Shown in pieces: positions 56,217 through 64,000 of a stretch of DNA of 64,000 nt. The notes under the pieces were generated by a model. That model searched no databases. It saw only the letters and a list, made by a program, of their open reading frames with translations, and was not told where the DNA came from. Numbering within the stretch: the first letter of the stretch is position 1; every line of letters begins with the position of its first letter. The stretch is from Sphingomonas swuensis (lineage in GTDB: Bacteria > Pseudomonadota > Alphaproteobacteria > Sphingomonadales > Sphingomonadaceae), in contig NZ_BAABBQ010000001.1 of NCBI RefSeq assembly GCF_039538045.1, forward strand, positions 1,510,001-1,574,000. Direction: 5' to 3'. Position numbers and translations under genes: made by a program.

Positions 56217-57306
56217 GGGTCTGACCGATCCTCGACGCAACACGGCGGGCAAGTTTCTCCGGTGGAAGGATGGCGGCAGCGAGGCCGGCATCGGCGACCG
56301 CCTTGGGCATGCCCCACACGGCGCTGCTTTCCTCGTCCTGGACCAGCACCGAGCCGCCCGCGCGGACGAGGAGCTCGGCGCCCTCGAGGCCGTCACGGCC
56401 CATCCCGCTGAGGATCACGGCGACGCTTCCCGCGCGGCGCAGCGCGGCGATGCTGGAAAGCATCGGATCGACGCTAGGCAGGCAGCCCGAGGAGACCCGC
56501 CCCTCTGTGAGGCGCACGAAGAGACCATTGCGGCGCTGCTCGACGGTGAGATGCCGGTCGCCGGGCGCGATGTGGATCACGTCGTCGCAGAGCAGTTCGC
56601 CGTCGGCGACGATCCTCGCGGGGCGCTTGGCCGCGGTCGCGAGCTGGCGGGCGAACACGTCCATGAAGGGAACCGGCAGATGCTGGGTGACGAGGATCGG
56701 AGCCCCGACCTGCTGCGGCAGGTTGGCGAAAAAGCGACCGAGCGCGTGGATTCCACCGGTTGATGCGCCGATGGCAAGCAGCGAAAGGCTGTCGGTGGCC
56801 ATTGCGCAGAGGGGGGCGCGGAAGGCCGACAATGCCGGCATCGCCGGCTGGAGCTCGTCGTTGCGCTGGCCGAGCGCCCGAATCTTGCTCATCAATATGT
56901 CGGCAAAGCGGCCCTGGAGCCGCCCGGTGCCTGGCTTGAGCAGCGTGTCGGCCGCGCCCTGCGCGAGTGCGGTGACGGTCTCGGCCGCGCCTTCCTCGGC
57001 AAGGCTGGAGACGATGAGGACGCGCGCGCCGCGAGCGACCTTGAGAATTTCGGGAAGCTTCTTGAGTCCGCCCGCGCCGGGCATCTCGAGGTCGAGCAGG
57101 ATGACGTCGACCACGACATGGGCAAGCGCCTCGACCGCGTCCTCGGCGGTGCCGGCAACCGCGGCGATCTCGATTCCGCCGCCGACCTCGACCATCCGGC
57201 TCAGCACTGCCCGGGCGACCATCGAGTCGTCGACGATCATCAGCCGGATCGGCCGTTGCGGCGGCTGGACGGGCGCCGCTTTTCTCGAGGCGAGCGCCGC
57301 GCTCAT
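56203..57306 (-). CDS. cheB: Chemotaxis response regulator methylesterase CheB
   Basis: A 367-residue protein with an N-terminal receiver domain (RLMIVDDSMVARAVLSRM, phosphoacceptor Asp in VILLDLEMPGAGG) and a C-terminal methylesterase domain with the catalytic Ser of GASTGGIHAL, His of VTQHLPVPFM and Asp of GMGRDGLEG. It removes receptor methyl groups when phosphorylated by CheA. It is 7 nt downstream of cheY. Confidence 0.95.
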   Translation of the reverse strand: MSAALASRKAAPVQPPQRPIRLMIVDDSMVARAVLSRMVEVGGGIEIAAVAGTAEDAVEALAHVVVDVILLDLEMPGAGGLKKLPEILKVARGARVLIVSSLAEEGAAETVTALAQGAADTLLKPGTGRLQGRFADILMSKIRALGQRNDELQPAMPALSAFRAPLCAMATDSLSLLAIGASTGGIHALGRFFANLPQQVGAPILVTQHLPVPFMDVFARQLATAAKRPARIVADGELLCDDVIHIAPGDRHLTVEQRRNGLFVRLTEGRVSSGCLPSVDPMLSSIAALRRAGSVAVILSGMGRDGLEGAELLVRAGGSVLVQDEESSAVWGMPKAVADAGLAAAILPPEKLARRVASRIGQTHAHQ

Positions 57307-57313
57307 GACGGGC

Positions 57314-57679
57314 TCAGGCGACTCCGACGAGCTGGAGCTTGATGTGCAGCGTCTCGCGGTCGAACGGCTTCATGACATATTCGTCGGCCCCGGCCTCGAG
57401 CGCGGCGCGGATGTGCGCCATGTCGTTCTCGGTGGTGCAGAAGACGACTTTGGGCTGGTCCTCGTGCCCGCGCTGGCGAAGCAGCTTGAGGAACTCCATC
57501 CCGCTCATCACCGGCATGTTCCAGTCGAGCAGCACGACGTCGGGCATCGACGCTTCGCAGCGGTCGAGCGCCTCGCGGCCGTCGCCGGCCTCGTCCACGG
57601 TGAACTCGAGTGTCTCGAGGATGTGGCGGGCCACCTTGCGGATGACCTTAGAGTCGTCGACGATCAGGCAGGTCTTCAT
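57314..57679 (-). CDS. cheY: Chemotaxis response regulator CheY
   Basis: A 121-residue single-domain receiver. The acidic pocket is KTCLIVDDSKVIRKV, phosphoacceptor Asp in VVLLDWNMPVMSG, Thr in VVFCTTENDM and Lys in YVMKPFDRETL. It would bind the flagellar switch or, in non-motile strains, other outputs. It lies between cheW and cheB on the same strand. Confidence 0.94.
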   Translation of the reverse strand: MKTCLIVDDSKVIRKVARHILETLEFTVDEAGDGREALDRCEASMPDVVLLDWNMPVMSGMEFLKLLRQRGHEDQPKVVFCTTENDMAHIRAALEAGADEYVMKPFDRETLHIKLQLVGVA

Positions 57680-57748
57680 GGAGATGTCCGCTTTCGGATG
57701 AACGTTCGTGTCGTTGGACGGGATTAGAGGGCAGGCGTAACGAAGCCG

Positions 57749-58192
57749 TTAAGCCGCCACGCGGAGGGTTTCGGGGCCGGTCACCAGTGCTGCGACGTCG
57801 ACGAGCAGGAGGGCGCCCTCCTCGGTCTCGACCATTCCGAGCGAGACCCGCTCCCAGCCCTCGCCCATCGCCGCGCGCACCGGCTCCGGGTCGCCGATCG
57901 CCTCGAGCACGTCCTCGACCCCGTCGACGATGAGCGCATAATGGTGACCGTCGAGCTCGGTGACCGCGGCCTCGAGCGTCTCGGGCTGCTGCTCGAGGAC
58001 CGGAAGGCCGAGCGAGCGGCGGCAGCAGATCACCGTCAGCACCCGGCTGCGGAGTGCCGACAGGCCGGCGATATGCTCGGCCGCGCGGGGTACCGGAATG
58101 AGCGTGTCGAGCTCGACCACGCTCTCGATCCGCGCCGCCGGCATGGCGACGCGCTGTCCGGCGATGCGGACGACAAGCAGGAGTTCGTTCAC
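57749..58192 (-). CDS. cheW: Chemotaxis coupling protein CheW
   Basis: A 147-residue adaptor linking receptors to CheA. It begins NELLLVVRIAGQRVAMPAAR, continues with ESVVELDTLIPVPRAAEHIA and ends with LLLVDVAALVTG, the CheW SH3-like pattern. The GTG start at 58192 overlaps the cheA stop (GTGA), so it is translationally coupled to CheA. Confidence 0.9.
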   Translation of the reverse strand: MNELLLVVRIAGQRVAMPAARIESVVELDTLIPVPRAAEHIAGLSALRSRVLTVICCRRSLGLPVLEQQPETLEAAVTELDGHHYALIVDGVEDVLEAIGDPEPVRAAMGEGWERVSLGMVETEEGALLLVDVAALVTGPETLRVAA

Positions 58193-60543
58193 TTGCGTGC
58201 TCTCCCGGCAGCGGCGGCGTCGCGCAGGGCGACGAGCAGGCCGGTGCGATCGTAGCGGTAGATCTGGTTCTCGTTGGCGGCATCCGGGCTGGCGCTTAGC
58301 CAGAGGGTGCGGCCGTCGCTCGCGCCTGAGGAAGCGTCGGTCCCCCAGGCGATGGTGAGGTCGACCGGCTCCTCGGCATCGAGCGCGACGACGCGGTAGC
58401 CCGCGCCCTCGACGATCGGACGGAGCATGTTGCGGACCCACGGGTCGGAGAGATCGATCCGGCACACCGGCGGCTCGGACGAGGATGCGCGCTGGGCGCC
58501 CTCGGAGGCGAACAGCCAGTAGGCGTCGACCAGCTCGGCGGGCTCGCCCGCGACCAGAGTCACACCCTCGACGAGGCCGGGCGCATCGGCGGCGATGATC
58601 TCGTCGGCGATGGCGTCGAGGTCCATGACCTCGCTGAAGGCGAGCCCGACCTGGCTTTCGCCGTCGGACAAGCGGAACAGGCGGATCTTGTCGGTCGGTT
58701 CGGGAACGCGGTCGAGTCCGGCAAGCGGAAGGATCGCTTCGCCCAGCTGGACGCGCAGGCGACCGGCGCCCATCGAGACCGCGCTTCCCTTCACTTCCTC
58801 GATCCGGTCGACCACGCCAAGGCGGATCGCCCGGCGCGCACCGGCGCAGTCGCGGAACAGCAGCACCGGCGTGTCCTCGCGCGCCGCGACCACCTTGGTC
58901 TCTTCAAGCAGGCGCATGCTGCGCTCCTGCGCCTCGACCCGAACGCCGCCGACCCGGGCGAGTCCCGCGGGATCGAACAGCAGGATCGGCGAACCGTCGT
59001 CGGCAAGCGTCGTCCCGGCATAGAGGCCGGTCGCCATGACCGCCGGAGCGGCAGGCTTGACCACCAGTTCCTCATGGTCGTGGACCTTGTCGACCGACAA
59101 GGCATAGACGTCGCCGCCAGCGGGCTTGAGCACGATGAGCGTACGCTCTTCCTGGCTCATCCCGCTTGGCAGGCCGAGCACGTCGGCAAGCGTGATCTCA
59201 GGCACGCGGCGTCCGCGGATGGTGACCACCCCCGCCCCACCGACTCGGCTGAGTTCGACGCTCTCGCCGCCGGCCCGGACGATCTCCTCGATCGCGGCAC
59301 GGGGGATGGCGAAATGCTGGGCGCCGATCGATACGGTCAGCGCGGGGATGATGGTCAGCGTGAGCGGCACGCGAAGGGTCATGCGGGTGCCCTGCCCCGG
59401 CTTCGATTCGACCTCGACGATCCCGCCGATCCGCTCGACGTTGGAGCGCACCACATCCATGCCGACACCGCGGCCCGAGATGCTGGTGACCGCTCCGGCG
59501 GTCGAGAGGCCGGCTTCGAAGATGAGGTTGAGCTGCTCGCGCGGGGACAGCCGGGCCGCCTCGCCGCTTTCGATCAGCCCGACGTCGAGCGCCTTGGCGA
59601 CGAGCTTGCGACCATCGATCCCGCGACCGTCGTCGACGATGTCGATCAGGATCTGGTTGCCCGACTGACGCGCCGACACGCTGAGCAGGCCGATCTCGCG
59701 CTTGCCCGCCTTGAGCCGTTCGGCGGGAAGCTCGATCCCGTGATCGACCGCGTTGCGGACGATGTGGGTGAGCGGGTCGCGGATCATCTCGATCATCTCG
59801 CGGTCGAGTTCGACGTCGCCGCCATCGATGTCGACCAGCACCTGGCGACCGAGCTCGGCGGAGAGGTCGCGGACCATGCGCGGCAGGCCGACGAACAGGC
59901 TTTCGATCCGCTGCATGCGGGTGCGGGTGATCGCGTCGCGCATCTCGGCGATGATCCCGCTAAGGCGCTCGAAGGCGCCGCCGATGGCGACGTCGGTGGT
60001 GCTATCGCGAAGGCGGCGAGCAAGCTCGTTGCGGGCGAGGACGAGGTCCGAGACCCCGCTCATCATCCGGTCGAGCAGATCGACCGAGAGGCGGATGGTG
60101 CGAGGAGCGGCGGTGCCGAAGGCTGCGGCCACCGGGCTCGACTGCGGTGCGGCTGGCGCCGCGGCGGGTTCGCTCGCGCCGGGCTTGAGGGCCTCGGTGA
60201 GGTCGGCGTCATCGCCTTCGGGGAGCGGCTGGCCGGCGGCAATGACCTCGACCAGCTCGCCGATGCGGTCGATCACGGCGAGGACGGCACTGACGAGCCT
60301 GGGATAGGGCTGGCGGCGACCGGCGCGAACGTCGGCGAGCGCGTCCTCGGCGGCGTGGCTCAGCCGTTCCAGTCGCGGAAAGTCGAAGAAGCCGCAGTTG
60401 CCCTTTACCGTGTGGACGAAGCGGAAGATGCTGTCGAGCCGGGCGCGATCCTGCGGACTGGCTTCCCACGCGACGATCTCGCCGCCGAGGTTCTCCAGCA
60501 TGTCCCGGCATTCGGAGACGAAATCGGCAATCAGATCGTCCAT
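58189..60543 (-). CDS. cheA: Chemotaxis histidine kinase CheA with extra CheW-like and receiver-like C-terminal modules
   Basis: A 784-residue kinase. Residues 1-105 form the Hpt domain with phospho-His 44 (FVHTVKGNCGFF). There is no clear P2 domain. Residues about 147-400 hold the dimerisation and kinase domains (HIVRNAVDHGIE N box, VDDGRGID, SGRGVGMDVV G boxes). Residues about 400-540 are a CheW domain. Residues 541-680 form a second CheW-like module, and residues 691-784 a receiver-like domain (CRIDLSDPWVRNMLRPIVEG) whose phosphoacceptor position is lost (DLTIAWG). It heads cheA-W-Y-B-R; no receptor gene is in the window. Confidence 0.95.
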   Translation of the reverse strand: MDDLIADFVSECRDMLENLGGEIVAWEASPQDRARLDSIFRFVHTVKGNCGFFDFPRLERLSHAAEDALADVRAGRRQPYPRLVSAVLAVIDRIGELVEVIAAGQPLPEGDDADLTEALKPGASEPAAAPAAPQSSPVAAAFGTAAPRTIRLSVDLLDRMMSGVSDLVLARNELARRLRDSTTDVAIGGAFERLSGIIAEMRDAITRTRMQRIESLFVGLPRMVRDLSAELGRQVLVDIDGGDVELDREMIEMIRDPLTHIVRNAVDHGIELPAERLKAGKREIGLLSVSARQSGNQILIDIVDDGRGIDGRKLVAKALDVGLIESGEAARLSPREQLNLIFEAGLSTAGAVTSISGRGVGMDVVRSNVERIGGIVEVESKPGQGTRMTLRVPLTLTIIPALTVSIGAQHFAIPRAAIEEIVRAGGESVELSRVGGAGVVTIRGRRVPEITLADVLGLPSGMSQEERTLIVLKPAGGDVYALSVDKVHDHEELVVKPAAPAVMATGLYAGTTLADDGSPILLFDPAGLARVGGVRVEAQERSMRLLEETKVVAAREDTPVLLFRDCAGARRAIRLGVVDRIEEVKGSAVSMGAGRLRVQLGEAILPLAGLDRVPEPTDKIRLFRLSDGESQVGLAFSEVMDLDAIADEIIAADAPGLVEGVTLVAGEPAELVDAYWLFASEGAQRASSSEPPVCRIDLSDPWVRNMLRPIVEGAGYRVVALDAEEPVDLTIAWGTDASSGASDGRTLWLSASPDAANENQIYRYDRTGLLVALRDAAAAGRARK

Positions 60544-60610
60544 GGCCCCACTTCACTCAGCCTTGCTTGCCATGGCGGTAGCGGCCGAGGGTTAAGGGCG
60601 CGTTAGTGCG

Positions 60611-61204
60611 TCAGGCGAGGAAGGCGGGGTCGAGGACGATATTCCCGTCGGTGAGGTCGGCAATCCCGGGAGCGAACGGGATGAGCGAGCGCTTGCCGTT
60701 TGCCAGCTCGACGTCGAGGAGGTCGCCGGCGCCGTAATTCTCGACCGAGTGGACGGAGCCGAGCAGGACCCCCTGTCCGTCGGTGCATGGCAGGCCGACG
60801 AGATCGGCATGATAGTATTCGCCATCGTCGAGCGGCGGCAGGGCGTCGCGCTCGACCTCGATCAGCGTCCCGCGGAGCGCCTCCGCGGCATTGCGGTCGG
60901 AGACGCCTTCAAGGCGCGCGGTCGGGCTCTTGGGCGTGCCGCCGACGGCGAGCAGCCTGCGCGGGGTGCCATCGACCAGCACCTGCTTGTGCGCGGACAG
61001 GCTGTCGAGGCCGTCGGCGAAGAGCTTGAGGCGCACCTCGCCACGCACCCCGTGCGCACCGGCGACCGCCGCGAGCGAGACCCTGGAGCCTCCCCCACGC
61101 GGAAGGTCGCCCGGTGACGACGGGCCGGAGGGGTTCCCGCGCTTGTCGGAGAACCCCTCGGCCGACGGCGCCGGCAGCTCCCCTGACGGGGAGCGGCGCG
61201 CCAT
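60611..61204 (-). CDS. rimM: Ribosome maturation factor RimM
   Basis: A 197-residue factor for 30S head assembly. The core RVSLAAVAGAHGVRGEVRLK starts near residue 41; DGEYYHADLVGLPC and NGKRSLIPFAPGI mark the PRC-barrel domain. Homologues start near the core, but ATG 61204 shares its A with the rpsP stop (TAATG), so the first 40 residues (ARRSPSGELPAPSAEGFSDK...) appear to be translated. They are encoded by palindromic repeats at 61123-61193. trmD and rplS, usually downstream, are absent. Confidence 0.92.
   Translation of the reverse strand: MARRSPSGELPAPSAEGFSDKRGNPSGPSSPGDLPRGGGSRVSLAAVAGAHGVRGEVRLKLFADGLDSLSAHKQVLVDGTPRRLLAVGGTPKSPTARLEGVSDRNAAEALRGTLIEVERDALPPLDDGEYYHADLVGLPCTDGQGVLLGSVHSVENYGAGDLLDVELANGKRSLIPFAPGIADLTDGNIVLDPAFLA
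61123..61193. repeat. Palindromic repeats inside the rimM 5' coding region
   Basis: GGCCGGAGGGGTTC (61123-61136) is complementary to GAACCCCTCGGCC (61151-61163) with one indel, and CTCCCC (61178-61183) to GGGGAG (61188-61193). They resemble intergenic repeat units but here form codons for the RimM N-terminal extension. Confidence 0.65.
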
Positions 61205-61701
61205 TACTCGGCCTTCTCGGCGCCTTCGGCCGGAGCCGCATCGTCCGAGCCTTCGGCCGGCTCGGGCTGGGTCGGAGCGCTGACGTCCTCAGCCGGAGTC
61301 TCGGCGGCGGGCGCCTCTTCCTCGGCCGGAGCGGCAGCGGCGGCGGCAGCGGCCTCGGCGGCCTCGGCGGCCTTGGTCGCACGCTCCTCGGCGCGCTCGG
61401 TGGCCTTCTCGCCCGGCTTGGCCTTGTTCGGGTTGTTGCGCACGGCGCGCTCCTTGATGCCGGCGGCGTCGAGGAAGCGGGCGACACGGTCGGTCGGCTG
61501 CGCGCCGACGCTCAGCCAGTGGTTGATTCGGTCGGCGTCGAGCTTGACGCGCTCGGGCGAATCCTTCGCCAGCAGCGGGTTGTAGGTGCCGACCTTCTCG
61601 AGGAAGCGGCCGTCACGCGAGTTGCGGCTGTCGGTCACGACAACGCGGTAATAAGGGCGCTTCTTGGAGCCACCACGGGCCAGACGAATTGCTACTGCCA
61701 T
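61204..61701 (-). CDS. rpsP: 30S ribosomal protein S16 with long Ala/Glu/Pro tail
   Basis: A 165-residue protein. Residues 1-80 are the S16 fold ([53 protein letters not shown]). Residues about 85-165 are a low-complexity tail rich in Ala, Glu and Pro ([19 protein letters not shown]), roughly doubling the usual length. Lengthened S16 is known in some alphaproteobacteria. It lies 28 nt from ffh and is coupled to rimM. Confidence 0.95.
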   Translation of the reverse strand: MAVAIRLARGGSKKRPYYRVVVTDSRNSRDGRFLEKVGTYNPLLAKDSPERVKLDADRINHWLSVGAQPTDRVARFLDAAGIKERAVRNNPNKAKPGEKATERAEERATKAAEAAEAAAAAAAAPAEEEAPAAETPAEDVSAPTQPEPAEGSDDAAPAEGAEKAE

Positions 61702-61729
61702 GTTTTAAGTCCTTCTCTTCAAACCGTTG

Positions 61730-63187
61730 TTATTTCTTGCCGAACTTGTTCCCGCCCGGGGGCAGGCCAAAGGGTGCGGACCCGCCGGGCAGACCCGGCA
61801 GGCCGGGCGCTCCGGCACCAGGCATGAGGCCGCCCATGGCGCCTTCCAGACCGCCCTTGCCGAACATCGCGGCGAGCTTGCCGAGGCCGCCCATCTTCTT
61901 GAGGCGCTTCATCGCGCCTTCCATTTCCTGGTGCATCTTGAGGAGCTTGTTGACCTCCTGCACGGTGCGGCCCGAACCCTTGGCGATACGGATCTTGCGC
62001 TTGGCGTTGATCAGCCCGGGCTTGGCCCGCTCGGTCGCGGTCATCGAGGACAGCATCGCCTCGAGGTGGACCAGCGCCTTGCCGTCGGCGGCCTTGTCCA
62101 TCGCGCCCTTCATGCCCTTGAGGCCCGGCATCATCCCGGCCAGGGCACCAAGACCGCCCATCCGCTGCATCTGGGCAAGCTGCATGCGCAGGTCGTCGAG
62201 GTCGAACTTGCCCTTGGCCATCTTGGCCGCGAGCTGCTCGGCTTCCTCGACCTTGATCGTCTCGGCGGCGCGCTCGACCAGGCTGACGACGTCGCCCATG
62301 CCGAGAATGCGGCCGGCGACGCGGCTCGGGTGGAAGGGCTCGATCGCGTCGAGGCCCTCGCCCGTACCGGCGAACTTGATCGGCTTGCCGGTAACCGCAC
62401 GCATCGACAGCGCTGCGCCGCCACGGGCATCGCCATCCATCCGGGTGAGGATCACGCCGGTCAGGTCGATCTGGGTCCCAAAGCCCTTGGCGACGTTGAC
62501 CGCGTCCTGACCGGTCAGACTGTCGACCACCAGCAAGGTCTCGGCCGGGCGGCTCGTCTCGGCGACCGCCTTCATCTCGCCCATCAGGCTGTCGTCGACG
62601 TGGAGGCGACCGGCGGTGTCGAGCAGCAGGACGTCATAGCCCTGCAGCTTCGCTGACTGGAGCGCGCGCCTGGCGATATCGACCGGCGACTGGCCGGCGA
62701 CGATCGGAAGCGTGTCGACGTTCGCCTGGCGGCCGAGCACCGCGAGCTGCTCCTGCGCAGCCGGTCGGGCAACGTCGAGGCTGGCCATCAGGACCTTCTT
62801 GCGGTCCTTCTCGGTCAGGCGCTTGGCGAGCTTGGCGGTCGAAGTCGTCTTACCCGAGCCCTGAAGGCCAACCATCATGATGACCGCGGGCGGGCTGACC
62901 GCAAGTTCGAGGTCGGCGCTGTCGGCGCCGAGCATTTCGATCAGCGCGTCGTTGACGATCTTGACGACCTGCTGGCCCGGCGTGACCGAGCGCAGCACTT
63001 CCTGTCCGACCGCACGCTCGGTGACCTGATCGACGAAGTCGCGCGCGACCGGAAGCGCGACATCGGCCTCGAGCAGTGCGACCCGCACCTCGCGCATGGC
63101 GCCGCGCACGTCCGCCTCGGTCAGGGCGCCACGTCCACGAAGCTTGTCGAACACGCCGCCAAGGCGGTCGCTGAGGGTCTCGAACAT
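61730..63187 (-). CDS. ffh: Signal recognition particle protein Ffh
   Basis: A 485-residue SRP54 GTPase. The N domain starts MFETLSDRLGGVFDKLRGRG; G1 is GLQGSGKTTSTAKLA, G3 is LDTAGRLHVDDSLM and G4 is TRMDGDARGG; the C-terminal Met-rich M domain includes GSGRTVQEVNKLLKMHQEME. The Gly/Pro/Met-rich tail is typical. ATG 63187 is chosen by homology. The receptor FtsY is encoded at 40 kb. Confidence 0.96.
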   Translation of the reverse strand: MFETLSDRLGGVFDKLRGRGALTEADVRGAMREVRVALLEADVALPVARDFVDQVTERAVGQEVLRSVTPGQQVVKIVNDALIEMLGADSADLELAVSPPAVIMMVGLQGSGKTTSTAKLAKRLTEKDRKKVLMASLDVARPAAQEQLAVLGRQANVDTLPIVAGQSPVDIARRALQSAKLQGYDVLLLDTAGRLHVDDSLMGEMKAVAETSRPAETLLVVDSLTGQDAVNVAKGFGTQIDLTGVILTRMDGDARGGAALSMRAVTGKPIKFAGTGEGLDAIEPFHPSRVAGRILGMGDVVSLVERAAETIKVEEAEQLAAKMAKGKFDLDDLRMQLAQMQRMGGLGALAGMMPGLKGMKGAMDKAADGKALVHLEAMLSSMTATERAKPGLINAKRKIRIAKGSGRTVQEVNKLLKMHQEMEGAMKRLKKMGGLGKLAAMFGKGGLEGAMGGLMPGAGAPGLPGLPGGSAPFGLPPGGNKFGKK

Positions 63188-63416
63188 ACTCAAACTCCGG
63201 ATCGAAGGGCGCAAAGCGGAAACGCGCCGGCGGGCGAAACCTCGCCGGCCAGCGTACCCCGAAAGGCGCTCATCGATGTCTGTCACAGGTGACGCGGCGG
63301 CCGATAGCCCAGCGACATCAGAAAGACAACCGTCGTCCCGGCGCGGAGCGGGAGCTCAGGAGAACAGGCGCCTGCACTCATGAAGCTCCGGCCTTCGCCG
63401 GGGCGACGGCGAACCG

Positions 63417-64000
63417 CTAGGCGGCTGCGTCGTCTTTCTGCTCGCGGTTGGCGTAGACCCGGACCGGCTCCTTGCGGCCGTCGACCACGTCCTTGTCGAC
63501 ATGCACCTTCTCGACATTGTCCATGCCCGGAAGGTCGAACATCGTGTCGAGGAGGATCGCCTCGAGGATCGAGCGGAGCCCGCGAGCGCCGGTCTTGCGC
63601 TCGATCGCCTTGCGCGCGACTGCCGACAGCGCGTCGTCGGAGAAGCCGAGCTCGACCTCTTCCATGTCGAACAGCTTGGCGTACTGCTTCACCAGCGCGT
63701 TCTTCGGCTCGATCAGGATCTTGACCAGCGCCGCCTCGTCGAGGTCCTCGAGCGTCGCGATCACCGGCAGACGGCCGATGAACTCGGGGATCAGGCCGAA
63801 TTTCAGCAGATCCTCGGGTTCGCAATTCTTGAGCACCTGCCCGGTCTTGCGCTCGTCCGGCCCGGCGACATGCGCGCCGAAGCCGATCGACTTGCCCTGA
63901 AGGCGATCACCGATGATCTTCTCGAGGCCGGCGAAGGCGCCGCCACAGATGAAGAGGATGTTGGTCGTGTCGACCTGCAGGAACTCCTGCTGCGGATGCT
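63417..64000 (-). CDS. clpX: ClpX, C-terminal part (cut by window edge)
   Basis: The last about 194 residues of the ClpXP unfoldase ATPase; the N-terminal zinc domain and Walker A lie beyond the right edge. Visible are [19 protein letters not shown] with the following [34 protein letters not shown] and the sensor-2 segment [18 protein letters not shown]. The C-terminus is [18 protein letters not shown]. The 229-nt gap to ffh contains no convincing gene but has a GCCGGCG/CGCCGGC hairpin (63226-63249). Confidence 0.95.
   Translation of the reverse strand, partial: HPQQEFLQVDTTNILFICGGAFAGLEKIIGDRLQGKSIGFGAHVAGPDERKTGQVLKNCEPEDLLKFGLIPEFIGRLPVIATLEDLDEAALVKILIEPKNALVKQYAKLFDMEEVELGFSDDALSAVARKAIERKTGARGLRSILEAILLDTMFDLPGMDNVEKVHVDKDVVDGRKEPVRVYANREQKDDAAA

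Overview
The window is GC-rich, densely packed bacterial chromosome with very short intergenic gaps and many ATGA, TGATG and GTGA gene overlaps. Protein families and gene order point to an alphaproteobacterium, most likely a sphingomonad (Sphingomonadales). Supporting signs are the System I ccm cluster, EcfG-type GGAAC/CGTT promoters, a lone gene-transfer-agent-type terminase, a translated 'GAGCGAAGTCGA' intergenic repeat family, and a bamA-skp-fabZ locus without lpxD, lpxA or lpxB, as expected in bacteria that make glycosphingolipids instead of lipid A. The assignment is inferred from content; no rRNA is present.

Layout. 1-4.4 kb: an aminotransferase fragment and acyl-CoA metabolism (CaiB/BaiF CoA-transferase, acyl-CoA dehydrogenase, acyl-CoA ligase). 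4.4-5.7 kb: an orphan terminase large subunit without a normal start. 5.7-6.5 kb: a GNAT acetyltransferase and L31. 6.6-11.1 kb: a cobalamin riboswitch followed by a TonB receptor and a vitamin B12 ABC importer (btuB-F-C-D). 11.0-22.2 kb: a long minus-strand housekeeping cluster, tRNA-Met-rpsB-tsf-pyrH-frr-uppS-cdsA-dxr-rseP-bamA-skp-fabZ, joining translation, isoprenoid carrier and phospholipid synthesis and outer-membrane assembly. 22.3-27.4 kb: small proteins (DUF3775, DUF3072), a 2'-5' RNA ligase-like protein, Kup potassium transporter and alanine dehydrogenase. 27.4-32.3 kb: cytochrome c maturation genes ccmC-D-E-F-G-H plus a TPR protein. 32.3-38.2 kb: leucine dehydrogenase, tRNA-His, HIT protein, Crp/Fnr regulator, tRNA-Val, HU, Lon. 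38-43.2 kb: CPBP membrane protein, a Pro/Arg/Gly-rich protein, dapF-ftsY-yciB and an ABC-2 exporter. 43.3-47.1 kb: superoxide dismutase and a phage-shock (psp) locus with a divergent pspF, a sigma-54 promoter and two extra PspB-like genes. 47.2-49.1 kb: sufE, a thioesterase, a J-domain protein and RNase P RNA. 49.1-55.3 kb: acyl-CoA ligase, dnaX-ybaB, ettA and a peptidoglycan amidase. 55.4-60.5 kb: a chemotaxis operon cheA-W-Y-B-R. 60.6-64 kb: rimM, rpsP, ffh and the 3' part of clpX.

The most notable observations are: the psp operon encoding three PspB-like membrane coiled-coil proteins; a palindrome upstream of the sigma-54 promoter that overlaps the outermost pspF start; intergenic palindromes translated as N-terminal extensions of UppS and RimM; a CheA with a second CheW-like module and a degenerate receiver tail; a B12 riboswitch with a visible ribosome-binding-site-sequestering hairpin; and candidate general-stress promoters before three small genes. 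I see no CRISPR array, insertion sequence, integrase or prophage.
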